Below are positions 11,649-26,713 of a stretch of DNA of 64,000 nucleotides, in pieces; the first letter of the stretch is position 1, and each line of letters begins with the position of its first letter. This DNA comes from Lamellibrachia satsuma (taxonomy: Eukaryota > Annelida > Polychaeta > Sabellida > Siboglinidae). Location: positions 3,342,501 through 3,406,500 of the forward strand of contig BSQZ01000038.1 in assembly GCA_033239005.1 (NCBI GenBank), in the 5' to 3' direction. The position numbers were made by a program, and so were the translations under genes. Below the pieces are notes generated by a model that did no database searches, was not told the DNA's origin, and saw nothing but the letters and a program-made list of their open reading frames with translations.

Positions 11649-12493
11649 AGTACAAATTGAACTGGATTTCGGTGAAACAATTTGGTGACAAATTAGCTAC
11701 CAAGAACTCAATACTAACCAGAGGATTCAGAGTTTAAAGAGTAATATTATCAAAGAAAATAAACACCAAAAGATGATGCTAGAAAAATTACATGGAAGCA
11801 AAACATGTCGATAATCTATAGATAAACGGGAAATGAAGACATAAATTACACATCAAATGCCGTATAAATCATATACAAAGAGAATAACATAACAACAAAT
11901 TAAGCTCCATAATATATACATTCTCCCGTGGAGCCATATCAAATATACAATAATAAGCTATTCAATTGATCCGAGAACTGAAAAACGTAACTGCGAAGAA
12001 TGTTTTAAAGTATAGTTTGACAGTACATTAAGGGGAGTCAAAATTGAAGTTGCAGTTGTAATTATTTATTATCATTATGATTAATATTTATTAATAGTAT
12101 TATTTTCTCAAAGATGAGGAACCAAGTATAAAGAAGTAAGTAAGCCTAATACATAATTAACTAATATATAACTAGATTAGCACCACATCTCTCAAATGAC
12201 GATATATTGTTGGAATATATGTTAAACAGTTGGGTCGGCGAAATGTTTTAAAAAGGCTCAGCAGTTTAACGAAATCTCACAAGGACGTCTGATAACCATA
12301 ACACACGCTCAGACTAAGCAGGTGATATAATACGTCTGGTCTGGAAATCTAACCTTGAAATGTTTTCCAAACCGCATTTACCATAGAAATTGCGAAACAC
12401 GCCATAAATTTGCTGTCTTTGTTATCGCCACAGTCAAGATGCCGAGCGTGTCCTTTGTCATATCAACTGATCGCATACAAATGCAACACATAC
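11649..12493. other. AT-rich unique sequence at the 5' end of SLC43 intron 1
   Basis: No coding similarity, repeat array or transposon motif recognised between the end of the 88-bp array and the exon 1 donor. Confidence 0.4.
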
Positions 12494-12749
12494 CTTCAGT
12501 GATTCGTGTCGTGTGCGGTTTTTGGTTTCGCAAGATGGAGAACATCGTGCCATTTTGAACGGGAACGTAATGGCGCACCAGTGAGGCGTGTGTAGCTGGG
12601 GAGTTGCTCCCACACAGGTGGGAGAAGAAATGATCTCGGGCAGTGATCGTCGCGATTGCCTGCCACCCGAACATGAGACCGGAGAAGCAAAGGCACTCGA
12701 GTAGACCGAGCACACACATCACGCCCGCCTTCGTGCAGCGGCACGACAT
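12494..12749 (-). CDS. SLC43: SLC43-family transporter, coding exon 1 with probable start codon
   Basis: The probable ATG is at 12,749-12,747. The peptide carries the N-terminal SLC43 signature (GLLECLCFSGLMFGW, compare GLLECL.F.G...GWPSL) in the first membrane helix, then RDHFFSHLCGSN, the counterpart of the family's (E/D)YF.DLCG. The exon ends in phase 1 at a strong donor (GAAG/GTATGT) that matches the phase of exon 2 at 4,159. The extracellular loop between helices 1 and 2 (about 75 residues over both exons) is longer than I expect for vertebrate members and has possible N-glycosylation sites. The frame is also open upstream of the ATG, so an earlier in-frame start is possible. The intron that follows is about 8.3 kb and packed with repeats. 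Confidence 0.78.
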
Positions 12750-13029
12750 GGCGAGACCAGCCGTCGACGATATACAACTCCCTCGGGCAAAGCTCTTCGT
12801 GTCCGTAACTCGACAAGACACAGGCGTCAACTTCCTGTTAAACAGAATCGGGCGATATTTAGAGACGTTCACCTTAGTAATGTTGCTGTTTTGTGGTCAG
12901 TGATCTTTATCCAATCCGTCAACGTTCACACTGACCTGGATGGAACAGGTACTGTAAAGTGATTTTGAATGTCACCACCCTTTCGTTGAGATCATTGTAA
13001 TGTTACGTTGAACCGAACTGAACCAATAC

Positions 13030-13262
13030 TTTTGATCACATCTTTGTAGCGCAATTGCTATCCATTGCGAAGACGTTTCCCTCTGGAAAGCTCACCACAG
13101 AATACTGCCTTTGGAAGCATGTCATTGCTCATTCTGGTCACCTAGCCTAAAGGTGGCTTCTATACTTGGCATTTTAGCACGTCTCAAGACATTTGATACG
13201 TCATCTTTCCACGAAATCTTAATGATTTGTCGTAGATGTCGGACACTTATCTTCGACAGCGT
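13030..13262 (-). pseudogene. LINE C-terminal domain scrap
   Basis: In shifting frames on the minus strand one reads pieces resembling MPSIEATL, RWAGHV.RM and LPKAVFYGELSEGKR, the C-terminal conserved stretch of one group of non-LTR retrotransposons. Several stops and frameshifts are present. It lies upstream of the SLC43 start codon, next to an oppositely oriented RT scrap. Confidence 0.45.
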
Positions 13263-13439
13263 TCTGATGTGGCGACGGTGGAGAGTATATTATGTTTCAG
13301 CTGAGTACAATAGTGTTGTGCATACAGTGGTCTGGTGTGGCCTGGTGTACCTTGCACTTCGTGGAGATTCTCATATCATGTTCTGACCATTTTCATAAAC
13401 AATCCTCAAATGCTCTAGAGGAGCAAGTACATAGTTAAC

Positions 13440-13570
13440 TAGATAGAGGCGTTTGACACTGTGGATATACTAACCATGTGGAGTTTGCGTGGGGTGTGCT
13501 ATGGTACCTTGGTCAAGCTCATCCAGGACTGTCATGTTGATGTGGCTTGTGCAATGTCTATTGGTCTACT
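13440..13570 (+). pseudogene. LINE reverse transcriptase scrap
   Basis: The reading EAFDTVDILTMWSLRGV then TLVKLIQDCHV resembles the RT stretch KAFDTV.R..LW..L...G.P...V.LI...H. It is short and its flanks are not recognisable. It may come from the same element family as the inverted scrap at 13,030-13,262. Confidence 0.4.
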
Positions 13571-13744
13571 AACACATTATTTATTGTTTCCAACCGAACC
13601 TTTTCAACATACAAAAAACTATTGTTCAAACTTTCAAAATAGACATGCATCCATGTGCATTAATCGCGCAATTCTTACATTATTTGATGTAAAAATACAT
13701 GAATTATGTTAGGAAAAATAAAACAACGACATTATTACCCGGAC

Positions 13745-13803
13745 ACACGCACGAACCCACGCACGCACGCACGCACGCACGCACGTACGCACGCGCGCGC
13801 GCG

Positions 13804-13880
<77 letters not shown>
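13745..13880. repeat. (CACG)n then (CA)n microsatellite
   Basis: CACG-type units to about 13,804, then (CA)n to about 13,880. Confidence 0.97.
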
Positions 13881-13884
<4 letters not shown>

Positions 13885-15090
13885 GTTTAACACAAATTAA
13901 CAAAAATATACATTGATGATAGCCCTACCTTCGCCGAGTGGATGGTTGCGGCCACTGCTACTATGACATTCTTTACGTGGTAAACAGTTCCATAACAGAG
14001 AATTATTGTGATTTCTCCACGGGTTTAAGACAGTGTTTGTGCGCAGCTCGTGTGGCGTGTCAACGTGCTCAGCCTGCTATATTCGTCACCACTAGCAGCT
14101 ACGGCTGCATTCGGCAGCCGCTCTTTTCTCCGTATTCGCTGCTTAGCAACACAAATGTCATCGGAGTGGCGGATGCATGCATACGCGTCACAATTTGTCA
14201 TAGTTTGGTGACATTAATTACGTTGCCCATGATAATTAGGGGCCACCGCGGTTTTGGGTGGTAGACTTCATTCACAAACAAAATTAGGTGCGTGTATCAA
14301 CATTAAGTGTCAATGTGTCGCATTATTTTGGTTACAACAACATTGTTAAATAACAATCACCATATATTTGTCAGCGTTAGTTATTATATATAGTACGTGA
14401 TATAATATTCGTTTCGGACTGCTGAAATAATATTATTAAGTCGCATTATTACAAATAGCGTGTTACAAACAGAGCGCAAATACCAGAAAGCAGCTTATAT
14501 GCATTCTGAACAAACAAAAAAAGGCTATTATGGTTTATTTCTACTTCCATATTATAACAATGTTATGTCCTGGAAAACGGCAATTAGTACACAACAAACC
14601 AGTATGATTGGCACTTATATGTCATTATTTCTTCAAGCAAAAATATATGTCATCTGCAGGCAAACGTTCGTGTGCATAGGTCATAAGCTAATGCTAAAAT
14701 GCATAATATTATATGCATTTCAAACACTATACCCAATATTAACTTCATAAATTGTTAAATACACGTTGTATGCAAAACCCAATTCGGGATATTTAAAAGC
14801 AGAGCATTGTGATATGCATCTAAGTTGCCACATTTGCAAATGCAAGTCAGCATGTCAGACTATGCAGTGTCACGTGACATCCCGTTAACTGCGCGAGTAT
14901 TTAAATCGAGTTACTTCAAATTGCATTCGGTCGGGAATAGGTTTATCATTAGCGCAACAAAATGTATGACGTCTCTTTGTTCAGATGCGCTGTCTGTGTG
15001 CCATGTGGTGACGTGTTCCATTTCAAAATACGTCACTAAAGGGCGAAATAAAAACATATCTGCGAAACGAATGATTATGATAATTAATAA
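13881..15090. other. AT-rich stretch without recognised gene
   Basis: Open readings up to about 100 codons occur but none resembles a protein family I know, and none has a convincing splice or codon pattern. Confidence 0.35.
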
Positions 15091-15095
15091 TGATT

Positions 15096-15412
<317 letters not shown>

Positions 15413-15459
15413 ACTTTTTGTTTGACGCACTGTCTGGTCCCTTAAGCCGACTAATTCAA

Positions 15460-17645
15460 TGCACTTCACCCAGAGCTTAGTTATTGCTGTATACTTCAGC
15501 CAGAGCTTAGTTATTGCTGTATACTTCAGCCAGAGCTGAGTTATTGCTGTATACTTCACCCAGAGCCGAGTTATTGCTGTATACTTCAGCCAGAGCCGAG
15601 TTATTGCTGTATACTTCACCCAGAGCCGAGTTATTGCTGTATACTTCACCCAGAGCTGAATTATTGCTGTATACTTCACCCAGAGCTTAGTTATTGCTGT
15701 ATACTTCACCCAGAGCTGAGTTATTGCTGTATACTTCACCCAGAGCTGAGTTATTGCTGTATACTTCACCCAGAGCTGAGTTATTGCTGTATACTTCACC
15801 CAGAGCTGAGTTATTGCTGTATACTTCACCCAGAGCTGAGTTATTGCTGTATACTTCACCCAGAGCCGAGTTATTGCTGTATACTTCAGCCAGAGCTGAG
15901 TTATTGCTGTATACTTCACACAGGGCTGAGTTATTGCTGTATACTTCACCCAGAGCTAAGTTATTGCTGTATACTTCACCCAGAACCGAGTTATTGTTGT
16001 ATATTTCACCCAGAGCTGAGTTATTGCTGTATACTTCAGCCAGAGCTGAGTTATTGCTGTATACTTCAGCCAGAGCTTAGTTATTGCTGTATACTTCAGC
16101 CAGAGCTGAGTTATTGCTGTATACTTCACCCAGAGCTTAGTTATTGCTGTATACTTCAGCCAGAGCTGAGTTATTGCTGTATACTTCACCTAGAGCTGAG
16201 TTATTGCTGTATACTTCACCCAGAGCTGAGTTATTGCTGTATACTTCACCCAGAGCTGAGTTATTGCTGTATACTTCACCCAGAGCCGAGTTATTGCTGT
16301 ATACTTCACCCAGAGCTGAGTTATTGCTGTATACTTCACCCAGAGCTGAGTTATTGCTGTATACTTCACCCAGAGCCGAGTTATTGCTGTATACTTCACC
16401 CAGAGCTGAGTTATTGCTGTATACTTCACCCAGAGCTGAGTTATTGCTGTATACTTCACCCAGAGCTGAGCTATTGCTGTATACTTCACCCAGAGCTGAG
16501 TTATTGCTGTATACCTCACCCAGAGCTTAGTTATTGCTGTATACTTCACCCAGAACCGAGTTATTGCTGTATACTTCACCCAGAGCTGAGTTATTGCTGT
16601 ATACTTCACCCAGAGCTGAGTTATTGCTGTATACTTCACCCAGAGCCGAGTTATTGCTGTATACTTCACCCAGAGCTGAGTTATTGCTGTATACTTCACC
16701 CAGAGCTGAGTTATTGCTGTATACTTCACCCAGAGCTGAGTTATTGCTGTATACTTCACCCAGAGCTGAGTTATTGCTGTATACTTCACCCAGAGCCGAG
16801 TTATTGCTGTATACTTCACCCAGAGCTGAGTTATTGCTGTATACTTCACCCAGAGCTGAGTTATTGCTGTATACTTCACCCAGAGCTGAGTTATTGCTGT
16901 ATACTTCACCCAGAGCCGAGTTATTGCTGTATACTTCACCCAGAGCTGAGTTATTGCTGTATACTTCACCCAGAGATTAGTTATTGCTGTATACTTCACC
17001 CAGAACCGAGTTATTGCTGTATACTTCACCCAGAGCTGAGTTATTGCTGTATACTTCACCCAGAGCTGAGTTATTGCTGTATACTTCACCCAGAGCCGAG
17101 TTATTGCTGTATACTTCACCCAGAGCTGAGTTATTGCTGTATACTTCACCCAGAGCTGAGTTATTGCTGTATACTTCACCCAGAGCTGAGTTATTGCTGT
17201 ATACTTCACCCAGAGCTGAGTTATTGCTGTATACTTCACCCAGAGCTGAGTTATTGCTGTATACTTCACCCAGAGCTTAGTTATTGCTGTATACTTCACC
17301 CAGAACCGAGTTATTGCTGTATACTTCACCCAGAGCTGAGTTATTGCTGTATACTTCACCCAGAGCTGAGTTATTGCTGTATACTTCACCCAGAGCCGAG
17401 TTATTGCTGTATACTTCACCCAGAGCTGAGTTATTGCTGTATACTTCACCCAGAGCTGAGTTATTGCTGTATACTTCACCCAGAGCTGAGTTATTGCTGT
17501 ATACTTCACCCAGAGCTGAGTTATTGCTGTATACTTCACCCAGAGCCGAGTTATTGCTGTATACTTCACCCAGAACCGAGTTATTGCTGTATACTTCACC
17601 CAGAGCTGAGTTATTGCTGTATACTTCACTAAAAGCAGAGCTATT
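15460..17645. repeat. 30-bp minisatellite, about 72 copies (2.2 kb)
   Basis: The unit begins TTATTGCTGTATACTTCACC and ends CAGAGCTGAG. As 30 is a multiple of three, both strands carry long periodic readings: KYTAITQLWV on minus (479 residues uninterrupted at 16,190-17,629) and LLLYTSPRAE on plus. Left-hand copies (15,460-16,190) are more diverged (CTTCAGCC, GTTGTATATTTC). From 16,500 on the unit variants GCTTAG/GATTAG, AACCGAG and GCCGAG recur in a fixed order, indicating a higher-order repeat. No promoter, splice or start context supports translation. Confidence 0.97.
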
Positions 17646-18288
17646 GTTATAGTTATGGTATGTACTTAGTTCACTACAAGTAGAGCTGTTTCTATGTATT
17701 TATTTAACTAAAAGCAAAGTTTGAAGTATGAAGAAGCATGTGTTCACGTTATTTAAAGTTTATGTAGACAAATTGCTTAGTAATCTGCATAAGGGTTTTT
17801 ATTACACTAACTCAAGCGGGATGATCGACACTAAGAGGTGTGTTGTGATTTTGAGCTTCACACTTGTTTTTTCATTGCAAGAGAATACTTAGGTAATGGA
17901 AAGTGTGCGAGTGCGTGTTTGCGTGCATGTATGTGTACGTGTAAAACATTATATACTAAGCTCCCCAAGACAGAATGCGTTAATGTCAGATTGAAAAGAC
18001 TAATACTCGTGAATTTATGTTTGGCTGCGTGCATTTATGTCACCGCGACAGCTCCACGACTACCGCAATCAGCGCCGTGTGTAGGCGACCGTGAAGCGTG
18101 GCAGTGGTAGTGTCAATAATACACTGTATCCGACGACATTACGTACGCCCAATCGCAGACCGCATTTCTAGAGTGGATCATCTCTTAACGACGTAAACTC
18201 TGGCGCTGTCTGTTCAAGCAGTGTGACTTCATTAAACTGTTTCACGAAATTGATAATGCACGCCTGCCCGCCCGCCCGCCCGCCCGCC

Positions 18289-18324
<36 letters not shown>

Positions 18325-20429
18325 CAAGCACGCCAAAGCAATGACGAACACCCAACTTCGACTAACATCGTTTCTATAAAGACACATTTTTTGTATATGT
18401 CTCAGGCCCAGCTGTCGCTCAAACTGCACGTCAATGATTGCTGGAGTAAACTGATGAAGCGATGTACGATGCTGACAGTAATACCAATCAGTGTCAATTT
18501 GTTGTCTTACGAAACAACATTTCTATCCAGATGTGCTATCGATCTGCAGCGGAACCGATGCACATCGAGATAGTAAACCATCGACGGAAAAGCTTTCATA
18601 ATGGGACACTCAAAACGCAGGCAATTACGCAATACGCTCTACGTTTGTTGGCTTTGCACCGAAGCACCTGATCTCGAATTAGATTTCAAATGAACCAATC
18701 GGCGTCTTTGGATACGAGGTATAGAACACAGCCAAGCGTCTTTAATTTAGCTTAGTCTCAAATGTTCATTAGTCAGAATGTGCAATATAACCTCTAAGTG
18801 GTCACAGTGTGCAATATAACCTGTGGTCATAATCGTGCACGTTGAACTTTCGATAGTTGATTAAAAATAGCCAAACAGTTAAACCTGGATATGGCCTCGC
18901 CACACTGTGCGACAGACGAGCAGTGTGCATGGGTAGGGAATTATATTTACCGCAATTATAGCCACCAATGCAAATATATACAAATACATATGCACTCCAA
19001 AAAACTTGCATAACAATATTTCAAATGTGTGCGGGATAGATACACACAAGATACACACAAGATTGGTACGATGACTACGAAACAGAAACAAAGCCGATAT
19101 GCATTATTAGAATACCCCAGATAGAGGTAACACAGTATGCCTGAAAAGCAAATACCCCAACCTTTCGCGATGCAATCCAACGTCTCTTCAGCGTGTTTCT
19201 TTAGAGACTAAACCAGGACTTCACATCCCTCGTGGATCATGTCTTATGGTACAAAATCTACGTATGTTTCCAGGTGTCTCGTCGTCCGCGCTGCGTAGTC
19301 GACACACTCTCGCGAGTGGCAACAAGGGAACATGGTAACGGAGACTACATTCAATTACGATTATAGCCTACACATGGATGCGCACGCCTGTCAACGACGG
19401 TGTAATTTCCATTCTGTCGCATCTATCGACAGCAAGTGGCGCTTCAATTGGATCATAGCCGTTCGTGGAATCCGCAAACAGCGGCTTATGCCCCTGACGG
19501 AGAGGTTAAATTGTATCATGCATGATGGTAATGTATCGCTTCGTGCCGGCAGTTGTATTGTGACTGATTTTAAATGGCGCCGTTTACTTGAGTTACATCT
19601 AATTTCTTTGGCGTGGTCCACATGTTCACAGTATGATCGTTTGACCTTAAAACTATCTACATTGGTATGTTAAAGGGACAATATCCTAGAGAAAACAGAC
19701 GCCACTGTCCCTCAGGCTCAGGTGACCATCACAATTGGTTTGGCTGCTAGATGTCGTTTACTTGTTAAGCTACGCCCTCTCGGTAGGTTTTATAAACACT
19801 TGTTTAATTGCTGCATTTTATCTCTTTGTAAAATGTCTAACTTATATGCAGCGATATAATGACTATTTAATTAAACAAGAATCAAACTGTTGTAATCGTT
19901 ACGATTTTTTCAGAATCGAAAGTAGGAACGATCGGAAAAAGGAAACCGACGGTGTCAGCTTTGCCCTAGCTAGGCTAGCTCTTGGCTTTGACTTGCATTG
20001 CCTTTGGCTTTGGATTTGACAGCGTGTTGCTGCCGTCTGCTTTCATTCGATAAATTCAGAGTAATCAGTTGTGTAACGTGGAACAAAATCATTTATGGGA
20101 TATAATATTAAAACGTTTGACACTTTGTTGGTACTCTCCGCGTTTGATTATGCATTTCCCTTGGTACCCTCCGCTTTTGATATGCATTTCCCTTTCGGAC
20201 ATATATTATAGTGGCGTGTCACCCAATTCTGTGGCAACTCAGTATTGTATCATGTTCCACTACCGTCTGTCTCATTGGCCTTGGGTCAGAGTTTATGCTA
20301 AACTGGCAGCAGCAGTTCTTCATACACCTAGTTGACACGTCTTCATTCAGTGGAAATGCTTTAGGTGTAAATGACAAGGTGCACGATGTTAGGCAACTCA
20401 GGTATACCATTTTTGCATACATAAATCTC
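17646..20429. other. Unassigned sequence with CCCG/CACG tract
   Basis: Contains a (CCCG)n-(CACG)n tract at 18,264-18,324 and a local duplication near 20,125-20,180 (CTCCGC(G/T)TTTGAT and ATGCATTTCCCTT twice). Readings of about 60-110 codons occur on both strands but I recognise none. Confidence 0.4.
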
Positions 20430-21325
20430 CCCATCAGACCCATGTATACGTGATTACGCGTTTCCTTGCCATACGTAACCCCTGTCAGACCCACGTATAC
20501 GTGATTACGTGTTTCCTTGACATACGTAACCCCGTCAGACCCATGTATACGTGATGACGTGTTTCCTTGACATACGTAACCCCCGTCAGACCCATGTATA
20601 CGTGATGACGTGTTTCCTTGACATACGGAACCCCCGTCAGACCCATGTATACGTGATGACGTGTTTCCTTGACATAAGGAACCCCCGTCAGACCCATGTA
20701 TACGCGATTACGTGTTTCCTTGACATACGTCAGACCCATGCATACGTGAAGACGCGTTTCCTTGACATACGTAACCCCCCGTCCCCCGTCAGACCCATGT
20801 ATACGTGATTACGTGTTTCCTTGACATACGTAACCCCCGTTAGACCCATGTATACGTGATTACGTATTTCCTTGACATACGTAATCCCCGTCAGAGATAT
20901 GTATACGTGATTACGTGTTTCCTTGACATATGTAACCCCGTCAGACCAATGTATACGTGATTACGTGTTTCCTTGACATACGTAACCCCCGTCAGACCCA
21001 TGTATACGTGTTTACGTGTTTCCTTGATATACGTAACCCCCGTCAGACCCATGTATACGTGATTACGTATTTCCTTGACATACGTAATCCCCGTCAGAGA
21101 CATGTATACGTGATTTCGTGTTTCCTTGACATATGTAACCCCCGTCAGACCCATGTATACGTGTTTCCTTGACATACGTAACCCCTGTCAGACACATGTT
21201 TACGTGATTACGTGTTTCCTTGACATACGTAACCCCCGTCAGACCCATGTATACGTGATTACGTGTTTCCTTGACATACGTAACCCCTGTCAGACACATG
21301 TTTACGTGATTACGTGTTTCCTTAA
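20430..21325. repeat. 51-bp minisatellite, main array, about 17 copies
   Basis: The unit contains CCCATGTATACGTGATTACG, then TGTTTCCTTGACATACGTAA and a C-run with GTCAGA. Some copies have lost part of the unit (for example near 20,725 and 21,160). The 17-residue periodic readings on both strands (such as GLTGVTYVKETRNHVYM) are by-products. Confidence 0.96.
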
Positions 21326-21844
21326 TACATATTCCTAATATGAGTGTAGTATTGAGTACAGCTGCTCCACTAATATAAACCGTTTACATATTTTACGTAA
21401 CACACTATAAATATTACATATTTCCATACATGATTAGGTTTGTCTGTTGGATTAAACAATGAACCAATCACAAAGTAATTGGATAACATAACACAAGTCA
21501 TTATATTAAGCAAAATGTGTTTTACATGACGTAACGTAGATGGGGCGGCTTAGCATGTCAGTTGATTTTTTCATTTGATTTTTCATAATAAGCTAGGAAA
21601 TACTGAACTGAACGTCGACACCACAAATAATCACCCGGCACTTACGTCATATTTTACCAATCCATCCTTTAAAAAACAGTCCTTTTGGAAATCCTCCTGA
21701 TTTCTTAGACACGCTGACGGTATTTCCATAGTAACGACCGCGTACGCTACGATGTTCGAACCAGCTATATTCGTTCGCCGTTAAAGCGGAACAAATCGTC
21801 TAGTTACTGTGATTCCAGTACACATCAGTATTATATCTACCTAA

Positions 21845-22015
21845 CTAAATCATGTCCTTAAATCAGCAAATATCAGCGCTAACGTAGTTTATTGTGCCTT
21901 TGAACCTATAACGGAAACGGCCTGTGACCCCGACCTGGTGACCGCGCTGGATAACGAGGCAATCAACCTGATCGTAAACACGCCCTGCCACGTGTTTATC
22001 AGATGGCTGGCGTAA
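21845..22015 (+). CDS. Candidate terminal coding exon, unknown product
   Basis: An open frame runs to a TAA at 22,013-22,015, and AATAAA follows about 30 bp later at about 22,045, which would suit a 3'-terminal exon. The frame contains FEPITETACDPDLVTALDNE then INLIVNTPCHVFIRWLA. This part is more GC-rich and has a more protein-like composition than its surroundings. An acceptor could be the TAG at 21,885-21,887. I do not recognise the product and found no partner exon, so it may be a chance frame or a piece of a decayed element. Confidence 0.25.
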   Translation, partial: LNHVLKSANISANVVYCAFEPITETACDPDLVTALDNEAINLIVNTPCHVFIRWLA

Positions 22016-22283
22016 CCTGATATCGTAGACGACAACACGTTACAAATAAAGATTCAAGGCCCACTGTGACGGCAAATTAAGGGAACATATCAATATTATA
22101 CATGGTCATTATGTTTTTTCAACAATACGTAAAACGCCTGTAAAAATCGTCACACGTTATGCATGATACGCGTAACTATCGACATTTCTGTTATCACTAA
22201 CAATCAGGACACGTTACCTAATTCGTTTTTTTTATATAAAAACTACAACACCTACAACGCTGCAATTTGGCATATGAACGCAT

Positions 22284-22494
22284 CTTACATGTATACGTGA
22301 TGACGTGTTTCCTTGACATACGTCAGACCCATGTATACGTGAAGACGCGTTTCCTAGGCATACGTAACCCCCGTCAGACCCATGTATACGTGAAGACGCG
22401 TTTCCTTGACATACGTAACCCCCGTCAGACCCATGTATACGTGAAGACGTGTTTCCTTGGCATACGTAACCCCCGTCGGACCCGTATACACGGT
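22284..22494. repeat. 51-bp minisatellite, second array, about 4 copies
   Basis: The same 51-bp unit as the main array, about 950 bp away and in the same orientation, with its own variants (GTGAAGACGCGTTTCC). One diverged unit of the main array near 20,735-20,760 carries the GAAGACGCG variant too, linking the two arrays. Confidence 0.95.
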
Positions 22495-23835
22495 TAGGAA
22501 TTACGATTAGTGAAGGGTTTGCGCCAAAAATACACTGCACTATAGGCTGCCTTGCATGGTGGTGTAGCAGACGTAATTTGTTTATGTTAACCAAAATCTA
22601 CCGTAAAGTGGTCAGCGACACTGTCATACTTATATCTATTGCATTTATTTCTTTGGAGATTTTCTCAAAACGATATAGTTTCGCATTTGGTAGCTAGTTT
22701 TTTACATTTACAAAAATGGTTTTAAAATCTTGTAACATAACCAAATAAAGGAAAAATCAAAATGATATTAATCTGGAATATTATATAGTATTTCAACTAC
22801 AATATGTGAAGAAATGGTTAATTTATCTTAAAAATGTCTACTGAACCTATTCAATTCAAGGCAACATATAATAGCCACCCAGCTACCTTAATACGTAGGC
22901 ACAAGAACTGTGTATGTTATTCATAATCTCTGGTGAAGCTTGCATAGTTTCTTATGACTTATAAATCAAGATTTTTGGTGCTCAAATTTGTCAGTGCTAC
23001 GCAGATTTTGTTAATGACACATAGTGAAACTAGTTAGTAATGATGTACTATTCAACAAAGATGGAGTATTCATGTGTAATTGTAACTTTCGAGTAGTCAT
23101 ACTCGAACTGAATTATATTGGTCAAAAAGACCAAGTAGTTTTGCTTGGTTACATTGTGCAAGTAATCGTAATATATTACATTGCAAAAGTAATCATAATC
23201 ATGATTACAATCGCAATTACAAATTTTCTTGTGCATATATCTGTTTCCCAGGCTCCTCTACAATGCAAGCAGGCTTTTCTCTTAACTTTTTATGTTAAAG
23301 TTCAATTATTTATTTCCAAGTGAAAAATATAAAAGAAACTACAAAATACAATAATATAAAACATTTACAAATGGGAATTGGGGAAAATCGAAGTACAATA
23401 CTTATTAATTATTTTCCCTAACACAATCACACCTTGTACAAGTACAATAAACATTGTTAGCAATATGAAAATCAATCTTTAGAAAACAAAGTTAAATTTC
23501 ATTAATATTTTCCTTTACATTTATACACAATTATATACACCCTTTCCGAATTACGTGTTTGCACGGTAACCATGAAGAAATACGTGCTTAAGTCTTTTTC
23601 TGAGTATTTAAACTGTACCTGCACTTGTTATATTTTCGTCATAGGCGTTCCACAATTTAACCCCACATACAAATATACATGCACATCGATTTTAATGCTA
23701 TTCTAGCATATTCGTATTTCATTTTTTTTATTTTGACGTGTCATAAAATTATGCATTGCATCATATTTAGTAGCAAAGTATTGTTGAAAGCTATGTGGTA
23801 ACAACTTATTTGTAGCCTTAAACAGTACAATAGAA
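22495..23835. other. AT-rich sequence with short palindromic motifs
   Basis: At 23,100-23,240 several copies of GTAATC/GATTAC words occur (AATCATAATCATGATTACAA), and similar words flank the right side of the next LINE at 25,930-26,080. They may be arms of a foldback element or a simple repeat. No coding sequence recognised. Confidence 0.35.
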
Positions 23836-23839
23836 ACTC

Positions 23840-25990
<2,151 letters not shown>

Positions 25991-26334
25991 AGTTTCTAAG
26001 TAATCAATCGTGTAATCACACTAAAATGTTAACAGCAATCGTATTGATTACATTTGTGATGTAATCACCCCATCTCTCCTATTCAGTACAATCACGTACT
26101 AAACTGCAGAGAAAGGTATTTATTAGAGGTAAACAAATCTGGTACAGGTCCATGAACAAATCAGTAATATTATGTTCTTTGTTCACATATGCTGTATTCT
26201 AGTCACTAGTGCAATATGTACTTAGTCAAGTCACTAGTGCAGTTGTGGTTTCACAAATCCTTGTAACACACTTTCTGCATATTATTGAGTTTTATCAAAT
26301 GTATATCCTTGTTTTGGACCAATTAATAATAATA

Positions 26335-26339
<5 letters not shown>

Positions 26340-26421
<82 letters not shown>
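26340..26421. repeat. (AT)n microsatellite
   Basis: About 80 bp of (AT)n in otherwise unrecognised sequence between two LINE remnants. Confidence 0.97.
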
Positions 26422-26425
<4 letters not shown>

Positions 26426-26713
26426 TTATTGATTGGTCAAATTCGTATTGTCTTCCTATTGGCCTGATTGTAACCATATTGGCCCGAGGCTGCAGGCCGA
26501 ATTCAACGAAGGTCACGTATTATGGTAGAAAAGTGATTCGCATGCTTGAAGAATATGCAGGAAGAAGCTTAGGTCGCCGTCAAATAGATTACGAACGGTA
26601 TCTGATTTAAACATTTGAACCGGAAATGGGTTGATGTTTTGTCGTTGTTTCGTTCCTATTATAAAAAGGTATGTTTTATGTGGGTTGTAAGTACCGTGTA
26701 CATCCTTAATAAG

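Noticed and set aside
13111..13386. A 91-codon plus-strand reading as a gene
   Set aside because: Its left half is the antisense of a LINE C-terminal scrap.
16190..17629. A 479-codon open frame as a real repeat protein
   Set aside because: The frame is open only because the 30-bp unit has no stop in that phase; the opposite strand is also open, and no start, splice or neighbouring coding context supports it.
15460..17645. CRISPR-like regularity of the 30-bp array (and the 32-, 51- and 88-bp arrays)
   Set aside because: The units are head to tail without unique spacers and lie in a eukaryotic genome; they are minisatellites.
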